Positions 47,152 to 61,569 are shown, counted from the first letter of the stretch. The stretch is DNA of 64,000 nt from Pseudomonas protegens (GCF_013407925.2 NZ_CP060201.1:1798001-1862000); one strand, 5' to 3'. The notes: generated by a model from the sequence alone, not told the origin. Numbers and translations: made by a program.

Positions 47152-49731
47152 ATGAGTAAAAATACCTCCGATCTGTCCTCCCACACGCCGATGATGCAGC
47201 AGTACTGGCGCCTCAAGAACCAGCACCCTGATCAGTTGATGTTCTACCGCATGGGCGACTTCTACGAGATCTTCTATGAAGACGCGAAGAAGGCCGCCAA
47301 GCTGCTGGACATCACCCTGACGGCGCGCGGACAGTCGGCGGGCCAGGCGATTCCCATGTGCGGCATTCCCTACCACTCGGTTGAAGGCTACCTGGCCAAA
47401 CTGGTGAAGCTTGGCGAGTCGGTGGTGATCTGCGAGCAGGTCGGCGACCCCGCGACCAGCAAAGGCCCGGTGGAGCGCCAGGTGGTGCGCATCATCACCC
47501 CGGGCACCGTCAGCGACGAAGCCCTGCTGGACGAGCGCCGCGACAACCTGATCGCCGCCGTGCTGGGCGATGAGCGCCTGTTCGGCCTGGCGGTGCTGGA
47601 CATCACCAGCGGCAACTTCAGCGTCCTGGAAATCAAGGGCTGGGAAAACCTGCTGGCCGAGCTGGAGCGGATCAATCCGGTCGAACTGCTGATCCCCGAT
47701 GACTGGCCGCAGGGCCTGCCAGCGGAAAAACGCCGCGGTGTACGGCGCCGTGCGCCCTGGGATTTCGAGCGCGATTCGGCTCACAAGAGCCTCTGCCAGC
47801 AGTTCTCCACCCAGGACCTCAAGGGCTTTGGTTGCGAGACCCTGACCCTGGCCATCGGCGCCGCGGGTTGCCTGCTCAGCTACGCCAAGGAAACCCAGCG
47901 TACCGCCCTGCCCCACCTGCGCAGCCTGCGGCATGAACGCCTGGACGACACCGTGGTGCTGGACGGCGCCAGCCGCCGCAACCTGGAGCTGGACACCAAT
48001 CTGGCCGGTGGACGCGACAACACCCTGCAATCGGTGGTCGATCGCTGCCAGACCGCCATGGGCAGCCGTCTGCTGACCCGCTGGCTGAACCGCCCGCTGC
48101 GCGACCTCAGGGTCCTGCAGGCGCGTCAGTCCTCCATTACCTGTTTGCTGGACGGTTACCGCTTCGAACGGCTGCAACCGCAGTTGAAGGAAATCGGCGA
48201 TATCGAGCGGATCCTCGCGCGCATCGGCTTGCGTAATGCCCGTCCGCGGGACCTGGCCCGTCTGCGCGACGCCCTGGCGGCGTTGCCGGAACTGCAACAA
48301 GCGATGAGCGAGCTGGAAGCCGACCACCTCAAGCAACTGGCGATCACCACCAGCACCTATCCGGAGCTGGCTGCGCTGCTGGCCAAGGCGATCATCGACA
48401 ACCCGCCGGCGGTGATCCGCGACGGCGGCGTGCTCAAGACCGGCTACGACGCCGAGCTCGACGAGCTGCAATCCTTGAGCGAGAACGCCGGGCAATTCCT
48501 GATCGACCTGGAAGCCCGCGAGAAAGCCCGTACCGGCCTGGCCAATCTCAAGGTCGGCTACAACCGCATTCATGGCTATTTCATCGAGCTGCCCAGCAAG
48601 CAGGCCGAGCAGGCTCCGGCGGACTACATTCGCCGACAGACCCTCAAAGGCGCCGAGCGCTTCATCACACCGGAACTCAAGGAGTTTGAAGACAAGGCGC
48701 TTTCGGCCAAGAGCCGTGCCCTGGCCCGGGAAAAGATGCTCTACGACGCGCTGCTGGAAACCCTGATCAGCCATCTGCCACCGCTGCAGGACACTGCTGG
48801 CGCGCTGGCGGAGCTGGATGTGCTGAGCAACCTGGCCGAGCGCGCCTTGAACCTGGATCTCAACTGCCCGCGCTTTGTCAGCGAGCCGTGCATGCGTATC
48901 ACCCAGGGTCGTCACCCGGTGGTGGAACAAGTCTTGACCACGCCATTTGTGGCCAACGACCTGAATCTGGACGACAACACGCGGATGCTGGTGATCACCG
49001 GTCCGAACATGGGCGGTAAATCCACCTATATGCGCCAGACCGCGCTGATCGTGCTGCTGGCCCATATCGGCAGCTTCGTCCCGGCGGCCAGCTGCGAGCT
49101 GTCCCTGGTGGACCGGATCTTCACCCGGATCGGCTCCAGCGACGACCTGGCCGGTGGCCGTTCGACCTTCATGGTGGAAATGAGCGAAACCGCGAACATC
49201 CTGCACAACGCCACTGAGCGCAGCCTGGTGCTGATGGACGAAGTGGGCCGCGGCACCAGTACTTTCGACGGACTTTCCCTGGCCTGGGCTGCGGCAGAAC
49301 GTCTCGCCCAGCTACGGGCCTACACCCTGTTCGCCACCCACTACTTCGAGCTGACGGTGCTGCCGGAAAGCGAGCCGCTGGTGGCCAACGTGCACCTCAA
49401 TGCCACGGAGCACAACGAGCGCATCGTCTTCCTGCACCATGTGCTGCCGGGACCTGCCAGCCAGAGCTATGGCCTGGCGGTAGCCCAGCTGGCCGGGGTT
49501 CCCAGCGCGGTCATCAGCCGCGCCAGGGAGCACTTGAGCCGTCTGGAAACCACCAGTTTGCCCCATGAAGTGGCGCCTCCAGCACCGGGTAAAACCTCGG
49601 TTCCCCAACAAAGCGACATGTTCGCCAGCCTGCCGCATCCGGTGCTGGACGAACTGGCCAAACTGGATCTGGATGATCTGACGCCACGCCGGGCCCTGGA
49701 AATGCTCTATACATTGAAGACGCGCATCTAA
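47152..49731 (+). CDS. mutS: DNA mismatch repair protein MutS
   Basis: The 859-residue mismatch-recognition ATPase has the N-terminal mismatch-binding motif [15 protein letters not shown] (the Phe-x-Glu wedge) at about residues 30-45, the core and clamp regions, Walker A in [13 protein letters not shown] at about residue 617, and [12 protein letters not shown] downstream. The C terminus ([14 protein letters not shown]) is the usual MutS end. It is intact and full-length. It starts at ATG 47152 and marks the right border of the tailocin insertion site. Confidence 0.99.
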   Translation: MSKNTSDLSSHTPMMQQYWRLKNQHPDQLMFYRMGDFYEIFYEDAKKAAKLLDITLTARGQSAGQAIPMCGIPYHSVEGYLAKLVKLGESVVICEQVGDPATSKGPVERQVVRIITPGTVSDEALLDERRDNLIAAVLGDERLFGLAVLDITSGNFSVLEIKGWENLLAELERINPVELLIPDDWPQGLPAEKRRGVRRRAPWDFERDSAHKSLCQQFSTQDLKGFGCETLTLAIGAAGCLLSYAKETQRTALPHLRSLRHERLDDTVVLDGASRRNLELDTNLAGGRDNTLQSVVDRCQTAMGSRLLTRWLNRPLRDLRVLQARQSSITCLLDGYRFERLQPQLKEIGDIERILARIGLRNARPRDLARLRDALAALPELQQAMSELEADHLKQLAITTSTYPELAALLAKAIIDNPPAVIRDGGVLKTGYDAELDELQSLSENAGQFLIDLEAREKARTGLANLKVGYNRIHGYFIELPSKQAEQAPADYIRRQTLKGAERFITPELKEFEDKALSAKSRALAREKMLYDALLETLISHLPPLQDTAGALAELDVLSNLAERALNLDLNCPRFVSEPCMRITQGRHPVVEQVLTTPFVANDLNLDDNTRMLVITGPNMGGKSTYMRQTALIVLLAHIGSFVPAASCELSLVDRIFTRIGSSDDLAGGRSTFMVEMSETANILHNATERSLVLMDEVGRGTSTFDGLSLAWAAAERLAQLRAYTLFATHYFELTVLPESEPLVANVHLNATEHNERIVFLHHVLPGPASQSYGLAVAQLAGVPSAVISRAREHLSRLETTSLPHEVAPPAPGKTSVPQQSDMFASLPHPVLDELAKLDLDDLTPRRALEMLYTLKTRI

Positions 49732-49873
49732 CGCGAACGCCTTCAAGCTGTTAGAATCTCGCGCGGTTTGGGATGCTGCGGACTATTAGCCTGGTTCGCA
49801 GACTATCGCTCCCAAACCTGGCGACCCCGTCATGTTGGGGCTCCGCTGCCGCCGCCTGAGGAGAGAATTAGAA

Positions 49874-50197
49874 ATGACCTTCGTCGTCACCGACAACTGC
49901 ATCAAGTGCAAGTACACCGACTGCGTAGAAGTCTGTCCGGTGGACTGCTTTTACGAAGGCCCGAACTTCCTGGTGATTCACCCGGATGAGTGCATTGACT
50001 GCGCGCTGTGCGAGCCTGAGTGCCCCGCTGTAGCTATTTTCTCCGAGGATGAAGTCCCGGAAGAAATGCAGGAATTCATTCAGCTGAACGTCGAGCTGGC
50101 AGAGATCTGGCCGAACATCACTGAAAAGAAAGAACCGTTGCCGGATGCCGAAGAGTGGGATGGCGTCAAAGGCAAGATCAAAGACCTCGAGCGCTGA
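49874..50197 (+). CDS. fdxA: 7Fe ferredoxin FdxA
   Basis: This 107-residue ferredoxin starts at [28 protein letters not shown] lies upstream. The [3Fe-4S] and [4Fe-4S] ligands are visible as [17 protein letters not shown] and [12 protein letters not shown]. It acts as a soluble electron carrier. A 5' leader of about 140 bases separates it from mutS. It is followed by an intrinsic terminator and then by rsmZ on the opposite strand, an arrangement conserved in Pseudomonas. Confidence 0.98.
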   Translation: MTFVVTDNCIKCKYTDCVEVCPVDCFYEGPNFLVIHPDECIDCALCEPECPAVAIFSEDEVPEEMQEFIQLNVELAEIWPNITEKKEPLPDAEEWDGVKGKIKDLER

Positions 50198-50214
50198 TTG
50201 CCTCGCGTTCCTGA

Positions 50215-50236
50215 AAAGGCCCCTTGCGGGCCTTTT
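50215..50236 (+). terminator. intrinsic terminator of fdxA
   Basis: AAGGCCC-CTTGC-GGGCCTT is followed by TTTGCG, 18 bases after the fdxA stop. Confidence 0.88.
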
Positions 50237-50282
50237 TGCGTTTCTGGGAACGGCGTTCTTGCAGTTGGACTTTTCGCCAGGC

Positions 50283-50410
50283 AAAAAAAAGGGGCGGTAT
50301 GACCCGCCCACATTTTTCCCTAGTCCCTGTGTTCCTTTTCATCGTCCTGATGAATCGCTTCTTGCGATGTCCTGACCATCGTCCTTGATGGCTGTGTCTA
50401 TCCGTCGACA
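50283..50410 (-). ncRNA. rsmZ: small regulatory RNA RsmZ
   Basis: This RNA of about 128 bases on the minus strand begins TGTCGACGGATAGACAC and ends in a GGGCGG-type terminator stem with eight T residues. It contains seven GGA motifs, several in hairpin loops (AAGGAC, CAGGAC, CAGGAC, AAGGAA), the binding sites that sequester the translational repressors RsmA/RsmE. The location between fdxA and rpoS is the known rsmZ locus in Pseudomonas. It works in the GacS/GacA cascade that controls secondary metabolism and biofilm traits. Confidence 0.95.
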
Positions 50411-50582
50411 CAGGGCTGATATTAGAGAGTTCCCAGATAAGAGCAATCGCACCTGTCCCGGGAAATAGTGTCGAATGCCAGTAGAGGAATTAAAAAATAT
50501 CCTTATAAAGCAAATAGATAAAAAATAGCCTAAAGCATTTTAGGCAAGCCTGAAGCACTAGAGAACCGAACACCTACGAAAA

Positions 50583-50600
50583 AGTAATCTATTGCTTACA
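50583..50600 (-). promoter_or_regulatory. candidate GacA upstream activating sequence of rsmZ
   Basis: AGTAAT-CTATTG-CTTACA matches the TGTAAG-N6-CTTACA consensus at 10 of 12 positions and lies about 175-190 bases upstream of the RsmZ 5' end, the distance reported for this element in other pseudomonads. Confidence 0.72.
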
Positions 50601-50662
50601 CGCGAGTTAAGAGTAATCCCATCTGTGATCAGAATCCGAGAACTCGGAGCCAAAACACTCAG

Positions 50663-50694
50663 CCAATAAAAAGCCCCGAACGAATCGGGGCTCT
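50663..50694 (-). terminator. intrinsic terminator of rpoS
   Basis: On the minus strand AGCCCCGA/TCGGGGCT is followed by TTTTATTGG, 20-50 bases after the rpoS stop. Confidence 0.88.
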
Positions 50695-50713
50695 TGTAGA
50701 TCAACTCCGGAAG

Positions 50714-51721
50714 CTACTGGAACAGCGACTCACTGGACAGGCCATTCTTCTCAAGGATCTCCCGCAGACGCTTGAGCCCTTCGACCTGAATCTGCCGAAC
50801 CCGCTCACGGGTCAGGCCGATCTCCAGGCCTACGTCTTCGAGCGTGCTGCTCTCGTGACCTCGCAGGCCAAAGCGGCGAACCACCACTTCACGCTGCTTT
50901 TCAGTCAGCTCGGAAAGCCATTGATCGATGCTTTGTGACAGATCGTCGTCCTGCAACAGCTCACAAGGATCCGTCGGACGGTCATCCGTCAGGGTGTCCA
51001 GCAGGGTTTTATCCGAATCCGGTCCCAGCGAGACATCAACCGAAGAAACCCGCTCATTCAGACCGAGCATGCGTTTGACTTCGGCCACCGGCTTCTCCAG
51101 CAGGTTGGCGATTTCTTCGGGAGAGGGTTCATGATCGAGTTTTTGCGTCAACTCACGGGCGGCGCGCAGGTAGACGTTGAGCTCTTTGACCACATGAATC
51201 GGCAGCCGAATGGTGCGGGTCTGATTCATGATCGCCCGTTCGATGGTCTGACGAATCCACCAGGTGGCGTAGGTCGAAAAGCGGAAGCCGCGTTCCGGGT
51301 CGAACTTCTCCACTGCCCGGATCAGGCCGAGATTGCCCTCTTCGATCAGATCCAGCAGCGACAGGCCACGATTGACATAGCGCCGGGCGATTTTCACCAC
51401 CAGTCGCAAGTTACTTTCAATCATGCGTTTGCGCCCGGCCGGGTCACCACTCTGCGACAAACGCGCAAAGTGCACTTCCTCTTCGGGAGAGAGCAACGGA
51501 GAAAAACCGATTTCATTGAGATACAACTGCGTCGCATCAAGGGCGCGCGTGTAATCAATGTACTTGTGTTGCTTAAGTGATGCGGAGCTTTTGGATTTGG
51601 CGCGAACGGAAGGTGGAGTTGCCCCCTCATTATTCGACATCGAATCCATATCGATGCTGCTCTCCATAAGGAGAACCTCATCGTCGATGTCAAACTCCGG
51701 CACTTCTTTACTGAGAGCCAT
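50714..51721 (-). CDS. rpoS: RNA polymerase sigma factor RpoS
   Basis: This 335-residue stationary-phase/general stress sigma factor has region 1.2/2 ([40 protein letters not shown]), region 2.4 ([20 protein letters not shown]), region 3 ([20 protein letters not shown]) and region 4 ([20 protein letters not shown]). It is intact. It lies downstream of nlpD, whose coding sequence usually contains the main rpoS promoter. It is adjacent to rsmZ, and the Gac/Rsm and RpoS systems are known to interact. Confidence 0.99.
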   Translation of the reverse strand: MALSKEVPEFDIDDEVLLMESSIDMDSMSNNEGATPPSVRAKSKSSASLKQHKYIDYTRALDATQLYLNEIGFSPLLSPEEEVHFARLSQSGDPAGRKRMIESNLRLVVKIARRYVNRGLSLLDLIEEGNLGLIRAVEKFDPERGFRFSTYATWWIRQTIERAIMNQTRTIRLPIHVVKELNVYLRAARELTQKLDHEPSPEEIANLLEKPVAEVKRMLGLNERVSSVDVSLGPDSDKTLLDTLTDDRPTDPCELLQDDDLSQSIDQWLSELTEKQREVVVRRFGLRGHESSTLEDVGLEIGLTRERVRQIQVEGLKRLREILEKNGLSSESLFQ

Positions 51722-51827
51722 TGTTATAGTCCTTTGGTGAGTTCGACCTCAGGCTCAAGCGACGCCTTAATCCTTGGCAACGCTGGAGCCTGTTCCCTCT
51801 ACGTGAGTGGAACAGGCTGGTAACCGA

Positions 51828-52700
51828 TCAACGTCGTGGCAGGAATTGCAGCGGATCTACAGGTTTACCTTGTCGGCGAATCTCAAAGTGCAGTTTCACC
51901 CGGTCTGTACCAGTTGATCCCATCTCGGCAATTGTCTGTCCGACTTTGACCTGCTGTCCCTCCCGAACCAATAGCTTGCGGTTGTGGCCGTAAGCACTGA
52001 CGTAGGTTTCGTTGTGTTTGATGATGACTAATTCGCCGTAGCCCCTTAAGCCACTCCCGGCGTAAACCACCGTCCCATCAGACGCAGCTAAAACAGGCTG
52101 TCCCAAATCCCCGGCGATATCAATGCCTTTATTCAAACTACCGTTTGAAGAAAACTTTCCAATCAGAACGCCATTTGAAGGCCAGCCCCAGCCTGTCGGT
52201 GCGGGGCCCGCAGGCGTAACCGGAGCAGGCGTTGGCTTGCTGGCAGAGGGGGCTGCGGTGCCCGATGCTGGAGCCGTTGCGGGGGCCGTTGCAGTACCAA
52301 CAGGACGACGAATAACCGTGGTCTTGCTCGACGACGAAGCACCGGACTGGGTACTGGTGACCACCGTTGCCGGCGCTGCGCCAGTGCGGCCATCGAAGCG
52401 AATGGTTTGCCCAGGATGGATGGTATAGGGCTCGGCAATATTGTTACGAGCGGCCAATGCCTTGTAGTCCCAGCCATAGCGGAAGGCAATGGAGAACAAA
52501 GTATCGCCACGACGCACCACATATTGTCCGGTAGTGACTGTCGGGCGTTGAGGCGCGGCGGTATTGCTGCGCTCAACCACCCCCACGCTGCTGGACTTGG
52601 TGCTGGAACAACCGACCAACAAGGAACTCAAGACAAGGCCAATCATCAGTCGCTGAAAGCTTGATATACCTATTCGCTGCGCAATGACTGTGAGACTCAC
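51828..52700 (-). CDS. nlpD: NlpD-like lipoprotein (LysM plus degenerate M23 domain)
   Basis: This 290-residue envelope protein activates the amidase that splits the septum. It has a lipoprotein signal (LVLSSLLVGC, Cys31), a LysM domain (YVVRRGDTLFSIAFRYGWDY), a Ser/Ala/Pro-rich linker and a C-terminal LytM domain (GDLGQPVLAASDGTVVYAGS, RVKLHFEIRRQGKPVDPLQF). The first metal His of active M23 enzymes is Lys here (LNKGIDIAGD), so it is probably catalytically inactive, as in E. coli NlpD. It is followed by rpoS. Confidence 0.95.
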   Translation of the reverse strand: MSLTVIAQRIGISSFQRLMIGLVLSSLLVGCSSTKSSSVGVVERSNTAAPQRPTVTTGQYVVRRGDTLFSIAFRYGWDYKALAARNNIAEPYTIHPGQTIRFDGRTGAAPATVVTSTQSGASSSSKTTVIRRPVGTATAPATAPASGTAAPSASKPTPAPVTPAGPAPTGWGWPSNGVLIGKFSSNGSLNKGIDIAGDLGQPVLAASDGTVVYAGSGLRGYGELVIIKHNETYVSAYGHNRKLLVREGQQVKVGQTIAEMGSTGTDRVKLHFEIRRQGKPVDPLQFLPRR

Positions 52701-52911
52701 CCGCCGCTCCCTTTATGGTGGTTGACGATATAGATTGCCTTGCTCAGGCATGAAATGACGCAAGTATAACTGGACGACCGCGCTTTACCGCTGGCACAGC
52801 GCACTACACAGTCGCCAGCAATGACCATTGGTGGCCACCCGACTCATTGACGATCGACACGGCACTAAGACACAGCCCATCAAACAGAATTCACCCAGCC
52901 CCAACAAATAC

Positions 52912-54325
<1,414 letters not shown>

Positions 54326-54338
<13 letters not shown>

Positions 54339-55384
54339 GAGCTGTCCGTCTGCCCCACCGGCACCAGATCGACGAGTTCACGCACCAATGCGGTGGCGAA
54401 ACACCCGGCCGGCAGGACGAATTCCAGTTGCAGAATGTCAGGCTCGGGATAATGCCACGTCAAACCGCCAATGGGCAGCCGCAGGATGCGTCGTTCGTGG
54501 CTCATGCCGGCTTTTATCAGCCAATCACACAGTGCCGCCTCACGGCCGGCAATCTGTTGCTCAAGCTCATGGGACACACCGCCCGCCGGAGAGGCGCCCT
54601 CGCCCCACAACGGACCGGTGGGATGCAGGTCGAGAATCGCCAGGCGCGGATCCGAGCACTCGTCGGGCCCGGCCATGAAAAAGCTGCGACTGTCGGTAAA
54701 CGCCAACAGGTCACCTACCTGCGCCTGCTGCCAGCTGCCGTCCGCCACCCGGGCCGCCAGCACCTGATTGAACAGATAGCTGCGAGCCGTGGAAAGCAGG
54801 CGCGAACGCACGTTGCGCTGCTCTGGCAGAGCCTGGCGCTCGGCCCAGCCGCGGGCGTCCACCAAATTGCCGCCGTCGTGACCAAAACGCTGGGCGCCGA
54901 AATAGTTGGGAATCCCCTGTTGGGCGAACTGCCGCAAACGCTCATCGATGGCCGCATGATCCGCCGTAAGCTCTGTCAGACGCAGAGTAAAACCGTTGGC
55001 CGCATGGGCTCCGCGCTGCAGCTTGCGCTTGTGGCGGGTGGCCTTGAGGATTTTCAGGGTGTGGTTTTCCGCCGCGCCAAGGTCCGGATCAGCCTTGCCC
55101 GGCAGTTGCACGCTGAACCACTGGCGAGTCAGCGCCTGGCGATCCTTGAGCCCGGCGTAGCTCACGGTGCGCAACGACACTCCGGCGGCCTTGGCAATCC
55201 GCCGCGCCGCCTCTTCGGTATTCAGGCCGCGCTTTTCCACCCACAGCCACAGGTGCTCGCCTTCACCGCTCAGCGGGATATCGAGCACTTCATCGACTTG
55301 GAAATCTTCGGCTGTGGCCTTGAGCACCGCACGGCCCAGGGCATCGCCATAGGCCCGCGGGCCCAACAGTTGCGATTCATTCAT
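54326..55384 (-). CDS. truD: tRNA pseudouridine(13) synthase TruD
   Basis: This 352-residue enzyme modifies U13 in tRNA-Glu. The catalytic Asp is in [17 protein letters not shown], and conserved motifs include [40 protein letters not shown] and [20 protein letters not shown]. It overlaps ispF by 4 bases (ATGA) and surE by 13. Confidence 0.98.
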
Positions 55385-55854
55385 GAGCGCAGCAACAAGG
55401 CCACGGAGTGCACCGCGATACCTTCCTCGCGACCGACGAAACCGAGCTTTTCGGTGGTGGTGGCCTTCACGTTCACTTGATCCAGTTCGACTTGCAGGTC
55501 CTCGGCGATCAAGGCCCGCATGGTTTCAATATGAGGCGCCATTTTCGGGGCCTGGGCGACGATGGTGTTGTCGACGTTGCCGACCTTCCAGCCTTGGGCG
55601 TGGATCAGCGCGACAACATGACGCAGCAGGACGCGGCTGTCGGCGCCTTTGAACTGCGGATCGGTGTCCGGAAAATGCTTGCCGATATCCCCCAGCGCCG
55701 CGGCGCCCAGCAGGGCATCACTGAGCGCGTGCAACAACACGTCCCCGTCGGAGTGGGCGAGCAACCCAGAATGATGGGCAATGCGCACACCGCCCAAAGT
55801 AATGAAGTCGCCCTCAGCGAAACGGTGCACATCGTAGCCGTGGCCAATACGCAT
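55381..55854 (-). CDS. ispF: 2-C-methyl-D-erythritol 2,4-cyclodiphosphate synthase
   Basis: This 157-residue MEP-pathway enzyme has the zinc-binding [20 protein letters not shown] (Asp8, His10), [20 protein letters not shown] (catalytic and His42-type ligand), and [20 protein letters not shown]. Trimeric and cytosolic. It makes the cyclic intermediate of isoprenoid synthesis. Its partner ispD lies 3 kb away here, not adjacent. A hairpin with a T run separates it from fghA. Confidence 0.99.
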   Translation of the reverse strand: MRIGHGYDVHRFAEGDFITLGGVRIAHHSGLLAHSDGDVLLHALSDALLGAAALGDIGKHFPDTDPQFKGADSRVLLRHVVALIHAQGWKVGNVDNTIVAQAPKMAPHIETMRALIAEDLQVELDQVNVKATTTEKLGFVGREEGIAVHSVALLLRS

Positions 55855-55883
55855 AAAAAAACGCCCCGAAAAAGTCAGGGCGT
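55853..55883 (-). terminator. intrinsic terminator between fghA and ispF
   Basis: On the minus strand ACGCCC...GGGGCGT is followed by TTTTTTATG; it lies about 25 bases after the fghA stop. Confidence 0.75.
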
Positions 55884-55906
55884 GATTCTACCTGCTTTGG
55901 CAGGTA

Positions 55907-56752
55907 TTAGGCGTTAAGAGCACGTGCGTGGTGCCGCAAGTGATCGTCTATAAAGCTGGCGATAAAGAAGTAGCTGTGGTCATAGCCGGGCTGCATGCGC
56001 AACGTCAGCTCATGCCCGGCATTCTTTGCCGCTTGCTGCAGCACTTCAGGCTTGAGCTGGCCGGCGAGGAAATCGTCACGATCGCCCTGATCCACCAGCA
56101 ACGGCAGCTTCTCGGTGGCCTCGGCGATCAATACGCTGGCATCCCACTCGCGCCAGCGTGAGCGCTCTTCCCCCAGATACCGGGAAAATGCCTTCTGCCC
56201 CCAAGGGCAATCCATGGGATTACTGATAGGCGCGAACGCCGAAACCGACTGATAGCGACCGGGATTACGCAACGCGCAGACCAATGCTCCGTGCCCGCCC
56301 ATGGAATGCCCGCTGATCCCACGCTTGTCCGACGCGGGAAAGTGCGCCTCCACCAGTTCCGGCAGCTCGTTCACCACATAGTCATGCATCCGATAATGCT
56401 GGGCCCAGGGCTCCTGCGTCGCGTTCAGATAGAACCCCGCGCCCAGGCCAAAATCCCAGGCGCCCTCCGGATCACCGGGCACGCCTGCGCCGCGAGGGCT
56501 GGTATCCGGAGCCACGATGATCAGGCCCAGCTCCGCCGCCAGGCGTTGGGCGCCAGCCTTTTGCATGAAGTTCTCGTCGGTGCAGGTCAGGCCGGACAAC
56601 CAGTAAAGCACCGGCAACTTGCCGCCCTGTTCCGCCTGGGGCGGCAAATACACCGCGAACACCATGTCACAGCCCAACACCTGGGAATGATGTTTATAGC
56701 GTTTATGCCAGCCGCCGAAGCTTTTCTGGCAGGAAAGGTTTTCCAGACTCAT
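55907..56752 (-). CDS. fghA: S-formylglutathione hydrolase
   Basis: This 281-residue esterase completes glutathione-dependent formaldehyde detoxification, releasing formate and glutathione. It has the conserved start [20 protein letters not shown], the nucleophile elbow [20 protein letters not shown] and the C-terminal His in [19 protein letters not shown]. It follows adhC, its pathway partner, after a REP-like element. Confidence 0.97.
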   Translation of the reverse strand: MSLENLSCQKSFGGWHKRYKHHSQVLGCDMVFAVYLPPQAEQGGKLPVLYWLSGLTCTDENFMQKAGAQRLAAELGLIIVAPDTSPRGAGVPGDPEGAWDFGLGAGFYLNATQEPWAQHYRMHDYVVNELPELVEAHFPASDKRGISGHSMGGHGALVCALRNPGRYQSVSAFAPISNPMDCPWGQKAFSRYLGEERSRWREWDASVLIAEATEKLPLLVDQGDRDDFLAGQLKPEVLQQAAKNAGHELTLRMQPGYDHSYFFIASFIDDHLRHHARALNA

Positions 56753-56757
56753 GGCAG

Positions 56758-56838
56758 ACCTCCAGCCACAAGCCGCAAGCTACCCGCCGCAAGTGGGCAT
56801 CCCCCCTTGGAGCTGGCAACTTGCCGCTTGCCGCTGCT
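56758..56838. repeat. REP-like element between adhC and fghA
   Basis: CCACAAGCCGCAAGCTACC and the inverted GGCAACTTGCCGCTTGCCGC flank a short spacer, a chromosomal-type Pseudomonas repeat that could stabilise or separate the two messages. Confidence 0.65.
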
Positions 56839-56839
56839 C

Positions 56840-58033
<1,194 letters not shown>

Positions 58034-58056
58034 TTATTGCCATACAGGGATAATCA

Positions 58057-58956
58057 ATGAGCGAAAACCGTTGGGAAGGCATCGACGAATTCGTCGCGGT
58101 CGCCGAATGCAGCCAGTTCACTGCCGCTGCCGAACGCCTGGGGGTGTCCTCTTCTCATATCAGCCGCCAGGTGGTGCGCCTCGAAGAGCGCTTGCAGACC
58201 CGCCTGCTGTATCGCAGTACCCGCCGGGTGACCCTGACCGAGGCCGGGCAGACCTTTCTCCAGCATTGCCAACGCTTGCAGGACGGGCGCGAGGAAGCGC
58301 TGCGGGCCGTGGGGGACCTGACCAGCGAGCCCAAGGGCATGCTGCGCATGACTTGCGCAGTGGCCTATGGCGAGCGTTTTATCGTGCCACTGGTCACGCG
58401 TTTCATGGGCCTCTACCCGCAGCTGCGGGTGGACATCGAACTGAGCAACCGTCCCCTGGACCTGGTGCACGAGGGGCTCGACCTGGCCATTCGCCTGGGA
58501 CGCCTGCAGGACTCTCGCCTGGTCGCCACTCGCCTGGCGCCACGGCGCATGTATCTATGTGCATCGCCGTCCTATCTGGAACGCTATGGCCGCCCTCACA
58601 GCCTGTCGGAATTGAGCCGGCACAATTGCCTGATCGGCAGCTCGGATATCTGGCAGCTGGAAGTCGATGGGCGCGAATTTTCGCAAAGGGTGCTGGGCAA
58701 CTGGCGCTGCAATAGCGGACAGGCAGTGCTGGACGCGGCGTTACAAGGCGTTGGGCTCTGCCAACTGCCGGACTACTACGTTCTGGAGCACCTGCAGGAC
58801 GGTACGCTGGTTTCCTTGCTGGAAGCTCACCAGCCGCCCAACACCGCAGTCTGGGCGCTCTATCCCCAGCAACGGCATCTGTCGCCGAAAGTGCGCAAGC
58901 TGGTGGATTATCTCAAGCACGGCTTGGCCGAACGCCCGGAATACCGCGATATGTAG
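58057..58956 (+). CDS. LysR-family transcriptional regulator
   Basis: This 299-residue protein has an N-terminal winged HTH (DEFVAVAECSQFTAAAERLG, VSSSHISRQVVRLEERLQTR) and a LysR substrate domain (KGMLRMTCAVAYGERFIVPL, GLDLAIRLGRLQDSRLVATR). It lies divergently 104 bases from adhC, and the intergenic region contains a TTATTGCCATACAGGGATAA-like interrupted dyad, so it may control adhC-fghA; this is inference. It is of the CrgA/AaeR-like type by overall look. Confidence 0.95.
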   Translation: MSENRWEGIDEFVAVAECSQFTAAAERLGVSSSHISRQVVRLEERLQTRLLYRSTRRVTLTEAGQTFLQHCQRLQDGREEALRAVGDLTSEPKGMLRMTCAVAYGERFIVPLVTRFMGLYPQLRVDIELSNRPLDLVHEGLDLAIRLGRLQDSRLVATRLAPRRMYLCASPSYLERYGRPHSLSELSRHNCLIGSSDIWQLEVDGREFSQRVLGNWRCNSGQAVLDAALQGVGLCQLPDYYVLEHLQDGTLVSLLEAHQPPNTAVWALYPQQRHLSPKVRKLVDYLKHGLAERPEYRDM

Positions 58957-58969
58957 CCGCTGCCCGCGA

Positions 58970-59677
58970 TCAGCGGCGGTTGGACCAACGCTGGCGCAGC
59001 CACTCAAGATCCTCGGGACGAGTGACCTTGAGGTTGTCGGAACGGCCTTCGATCAGGCGTGGCGCCTGCCCGGCCCATTCCATTGCCGAAGCCTCATCGG
59101 TGATTGCCACATCAGCCACCAGGCTGTCGGCCAGGGCGCGATGCAGCGCGCCAAGCCGGAACATCTGCGGCGTGTAGGCCTGCCAGATCAGGCTGCGATC
59201 CACGGTTTCCAGAACCCTTCCGTGCTTGTCGATCCGCTTCAGGGTGTCCCGGGCCGGCACCGCCAGCAGCCCGCCCACTGGGTCGTGCGCCAATTCACTC
59301 AGCAGCTTGTCCAGGTCATCTCGGGAAAGATTGGGGCGTGCGGCATCGTGAACCAGCACCCAGTCCTCATCGGCCGCGCCTTGGGCATGCAGATGAAGCA
59401 GGGCATTGAGCACCGAACCGGAGCGCTCGGCGCCACCTTCGACCCGCTGAATCCGCGAATCATGGGCGCAGGCCAGGGTCGGCCAGTAAGGATCGTCCAG
59501 CGCCAGACTGACCACCAGCCCCTTGAGGCCTGGATGGTCGAGAAAACAGCCGAGGCTGTGTTCGAGAATTGTGCGTCCGCCCAGTTGCAGGTACTGCTTG
59601 GGACGGTCCGCGGCCATGCGGGCACCGACGCCCGCGGCAGGAATCACGGCCCAGAAGGCCGGCAGCCTAATGCTCAT
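58970..59677 (-). CDS. ispD: 2-C-methyl-D-erythritol 4-phosphate cytidylyltransferase
   Basis: This 235-residue MEP-pathway enzyme has the nucleotide-binding WAVIPAAGVGARMAADRPKQ, EDWVLVHDAARPNLSRDDLD, and LIWQAYTPQMFRLGALHRAL with the conserved D-E-A-S end (ITDEASAMEWAGQAPRLIEG). Its ATG overlaps the ftsB stop by 4 bases. Confidence 0.98.
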   Translation of the reverse strand: MSIRLPAFWAVIPAAGVGARMAADRPKQYLQLGGRTILEHSLGCFLDHPGLKGLVVSLALDDPYWPTLACAHDSRIQRVEGGAERSGSVLNALLHLHAQGAADEDWVLVHDAARPNLSRDDLDKLLSELAHDPVGGLLAVPARDTLKRIDKHGRVLETVDRSLIWQAYTPQMFRLGALHRALADSLVADVAITDEASAMEWAGQAPRLIEGRSDNLKVTRPEDLEWLRQRWSNRR

Positions 59678-59952
59678 TGGGCCAACTGGTAGAGGGTTTC
59701 ACCCTCCTTGACCATGCCCAGCTCATGGCGAGCCCGCTCTTCAACGGTCTCCATGCCCTTCTTCAACTCCATGACTTCCGCATCGAGTACGCGATTTCGC
59801 TCCAGCAAACGCTCGTTTTCAGCGTGCTGGTCGGCAATCTGCTGAGTCAGGTCAGCTACCTGGGCCAAGCTGCCGTTCCCCACCCACAGGCGGTACTGCA
59901 AGCCGGCCAGCAGCAAGAGCAAGACCAGGAACAACCAATTGGGACTGCGCAT
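59674..59952 (-). CDS. ftsB: cell division protein FtsB
   Basis: This 92-residue divisome protein has an N-terminal membrane segment (WLFLVLLLLLAGLQYRLWVG, residues about 5-24) and a periplasmic coiled coil (LTQQIADQHAENERLLERNR, VLDAEVMELKKGMETVEERA), ending with GETLYQLAQ. It forms the FtsQLB complex. It is coupled to ispD (ATGA). Confidence 0.97.
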   Translation of the reverse strand: MRSPNWLFLVLLLLLAGLQYRLWVGNGSLAQVADLTQQIADQHAENERLLERNRVLDAEVMELKKGMETVEERARHELGMVKEGETLYQLAQ

Positions 59953-60011
59953 CGAATATCGGGTATCCAGTGAAAAAAGACAGCCATGCCAACAACTTCG
60001 GACCTACTGAT

Positions 60012-60043
60012 AGCACGAAGCCTGGAAGAACCAGGCTTGTGCT
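60012..60043. repeat. long inverted repeat downstream of eno
   Basis: AGCACGAAGCCTGG and CCAGGCTTGTGCT form a stem with one bulge. It lies in the 170-base gap between eno and ftsB. Confidence 0.55.
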
Positions 60044-60065
60044 CTTAAGGCATCAGATTAGTGGC

Positions 60066-60085
60066 AAAAAACTCGCTGTAGCGAT
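60066..60085 (-). terminator. possible weak terminator after eno
   Basis: On the minus strand ATCGC-TACA-GCGAG is followed by TTTTTTGCC. It is a short stem, so efficiency is uncertain. Confidence 0.4.
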
Positions 60086-60124
60086 TTTCCCGACACAATC
60101 CGGTGTCTTTTTACCATCTACGGC

Positions 60125-61465
<1,341 letters not shown>

Positions 61466-61512
61466 TTACCGTCGGCAAGGCGGGGGAAGCGGGCAGTCTT
61501 GCAGACGATAAG

Positions 61513-61534
61513 GCTCAGGCCCGGGGGCCTGAGC
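61513..61534. repeat. perfect inverted repeat between kdsA and eno
   Basis: GCTCAGGCCC and GGGCCTGAGC are separated by 2 bases, about 100 bases upstream of eno. There is no U tract towards eno, so it is more likely an mRNA structure than a terminator. Confidence 0.6.
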
Positions 61535-61569
61535 AATAATCGTGCGGTACTTTACCGGAGAAATCGGTT

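Noticed and set aside
46990..49206. A 738-codon open frame on the minus strand opposite mutS
   Set aside because: mutS is intact on the plus strand with all motifs; the antisense frame is a GC-driven shadow with no domain.
60092..60113. GACAC...GTGTC followed by TTTTT on the plus strand downstream of eno
   Set aside because: It points towards the 3' end of eno on the opposite strand and no plus-strand gene precedes it; probably fortuitous.
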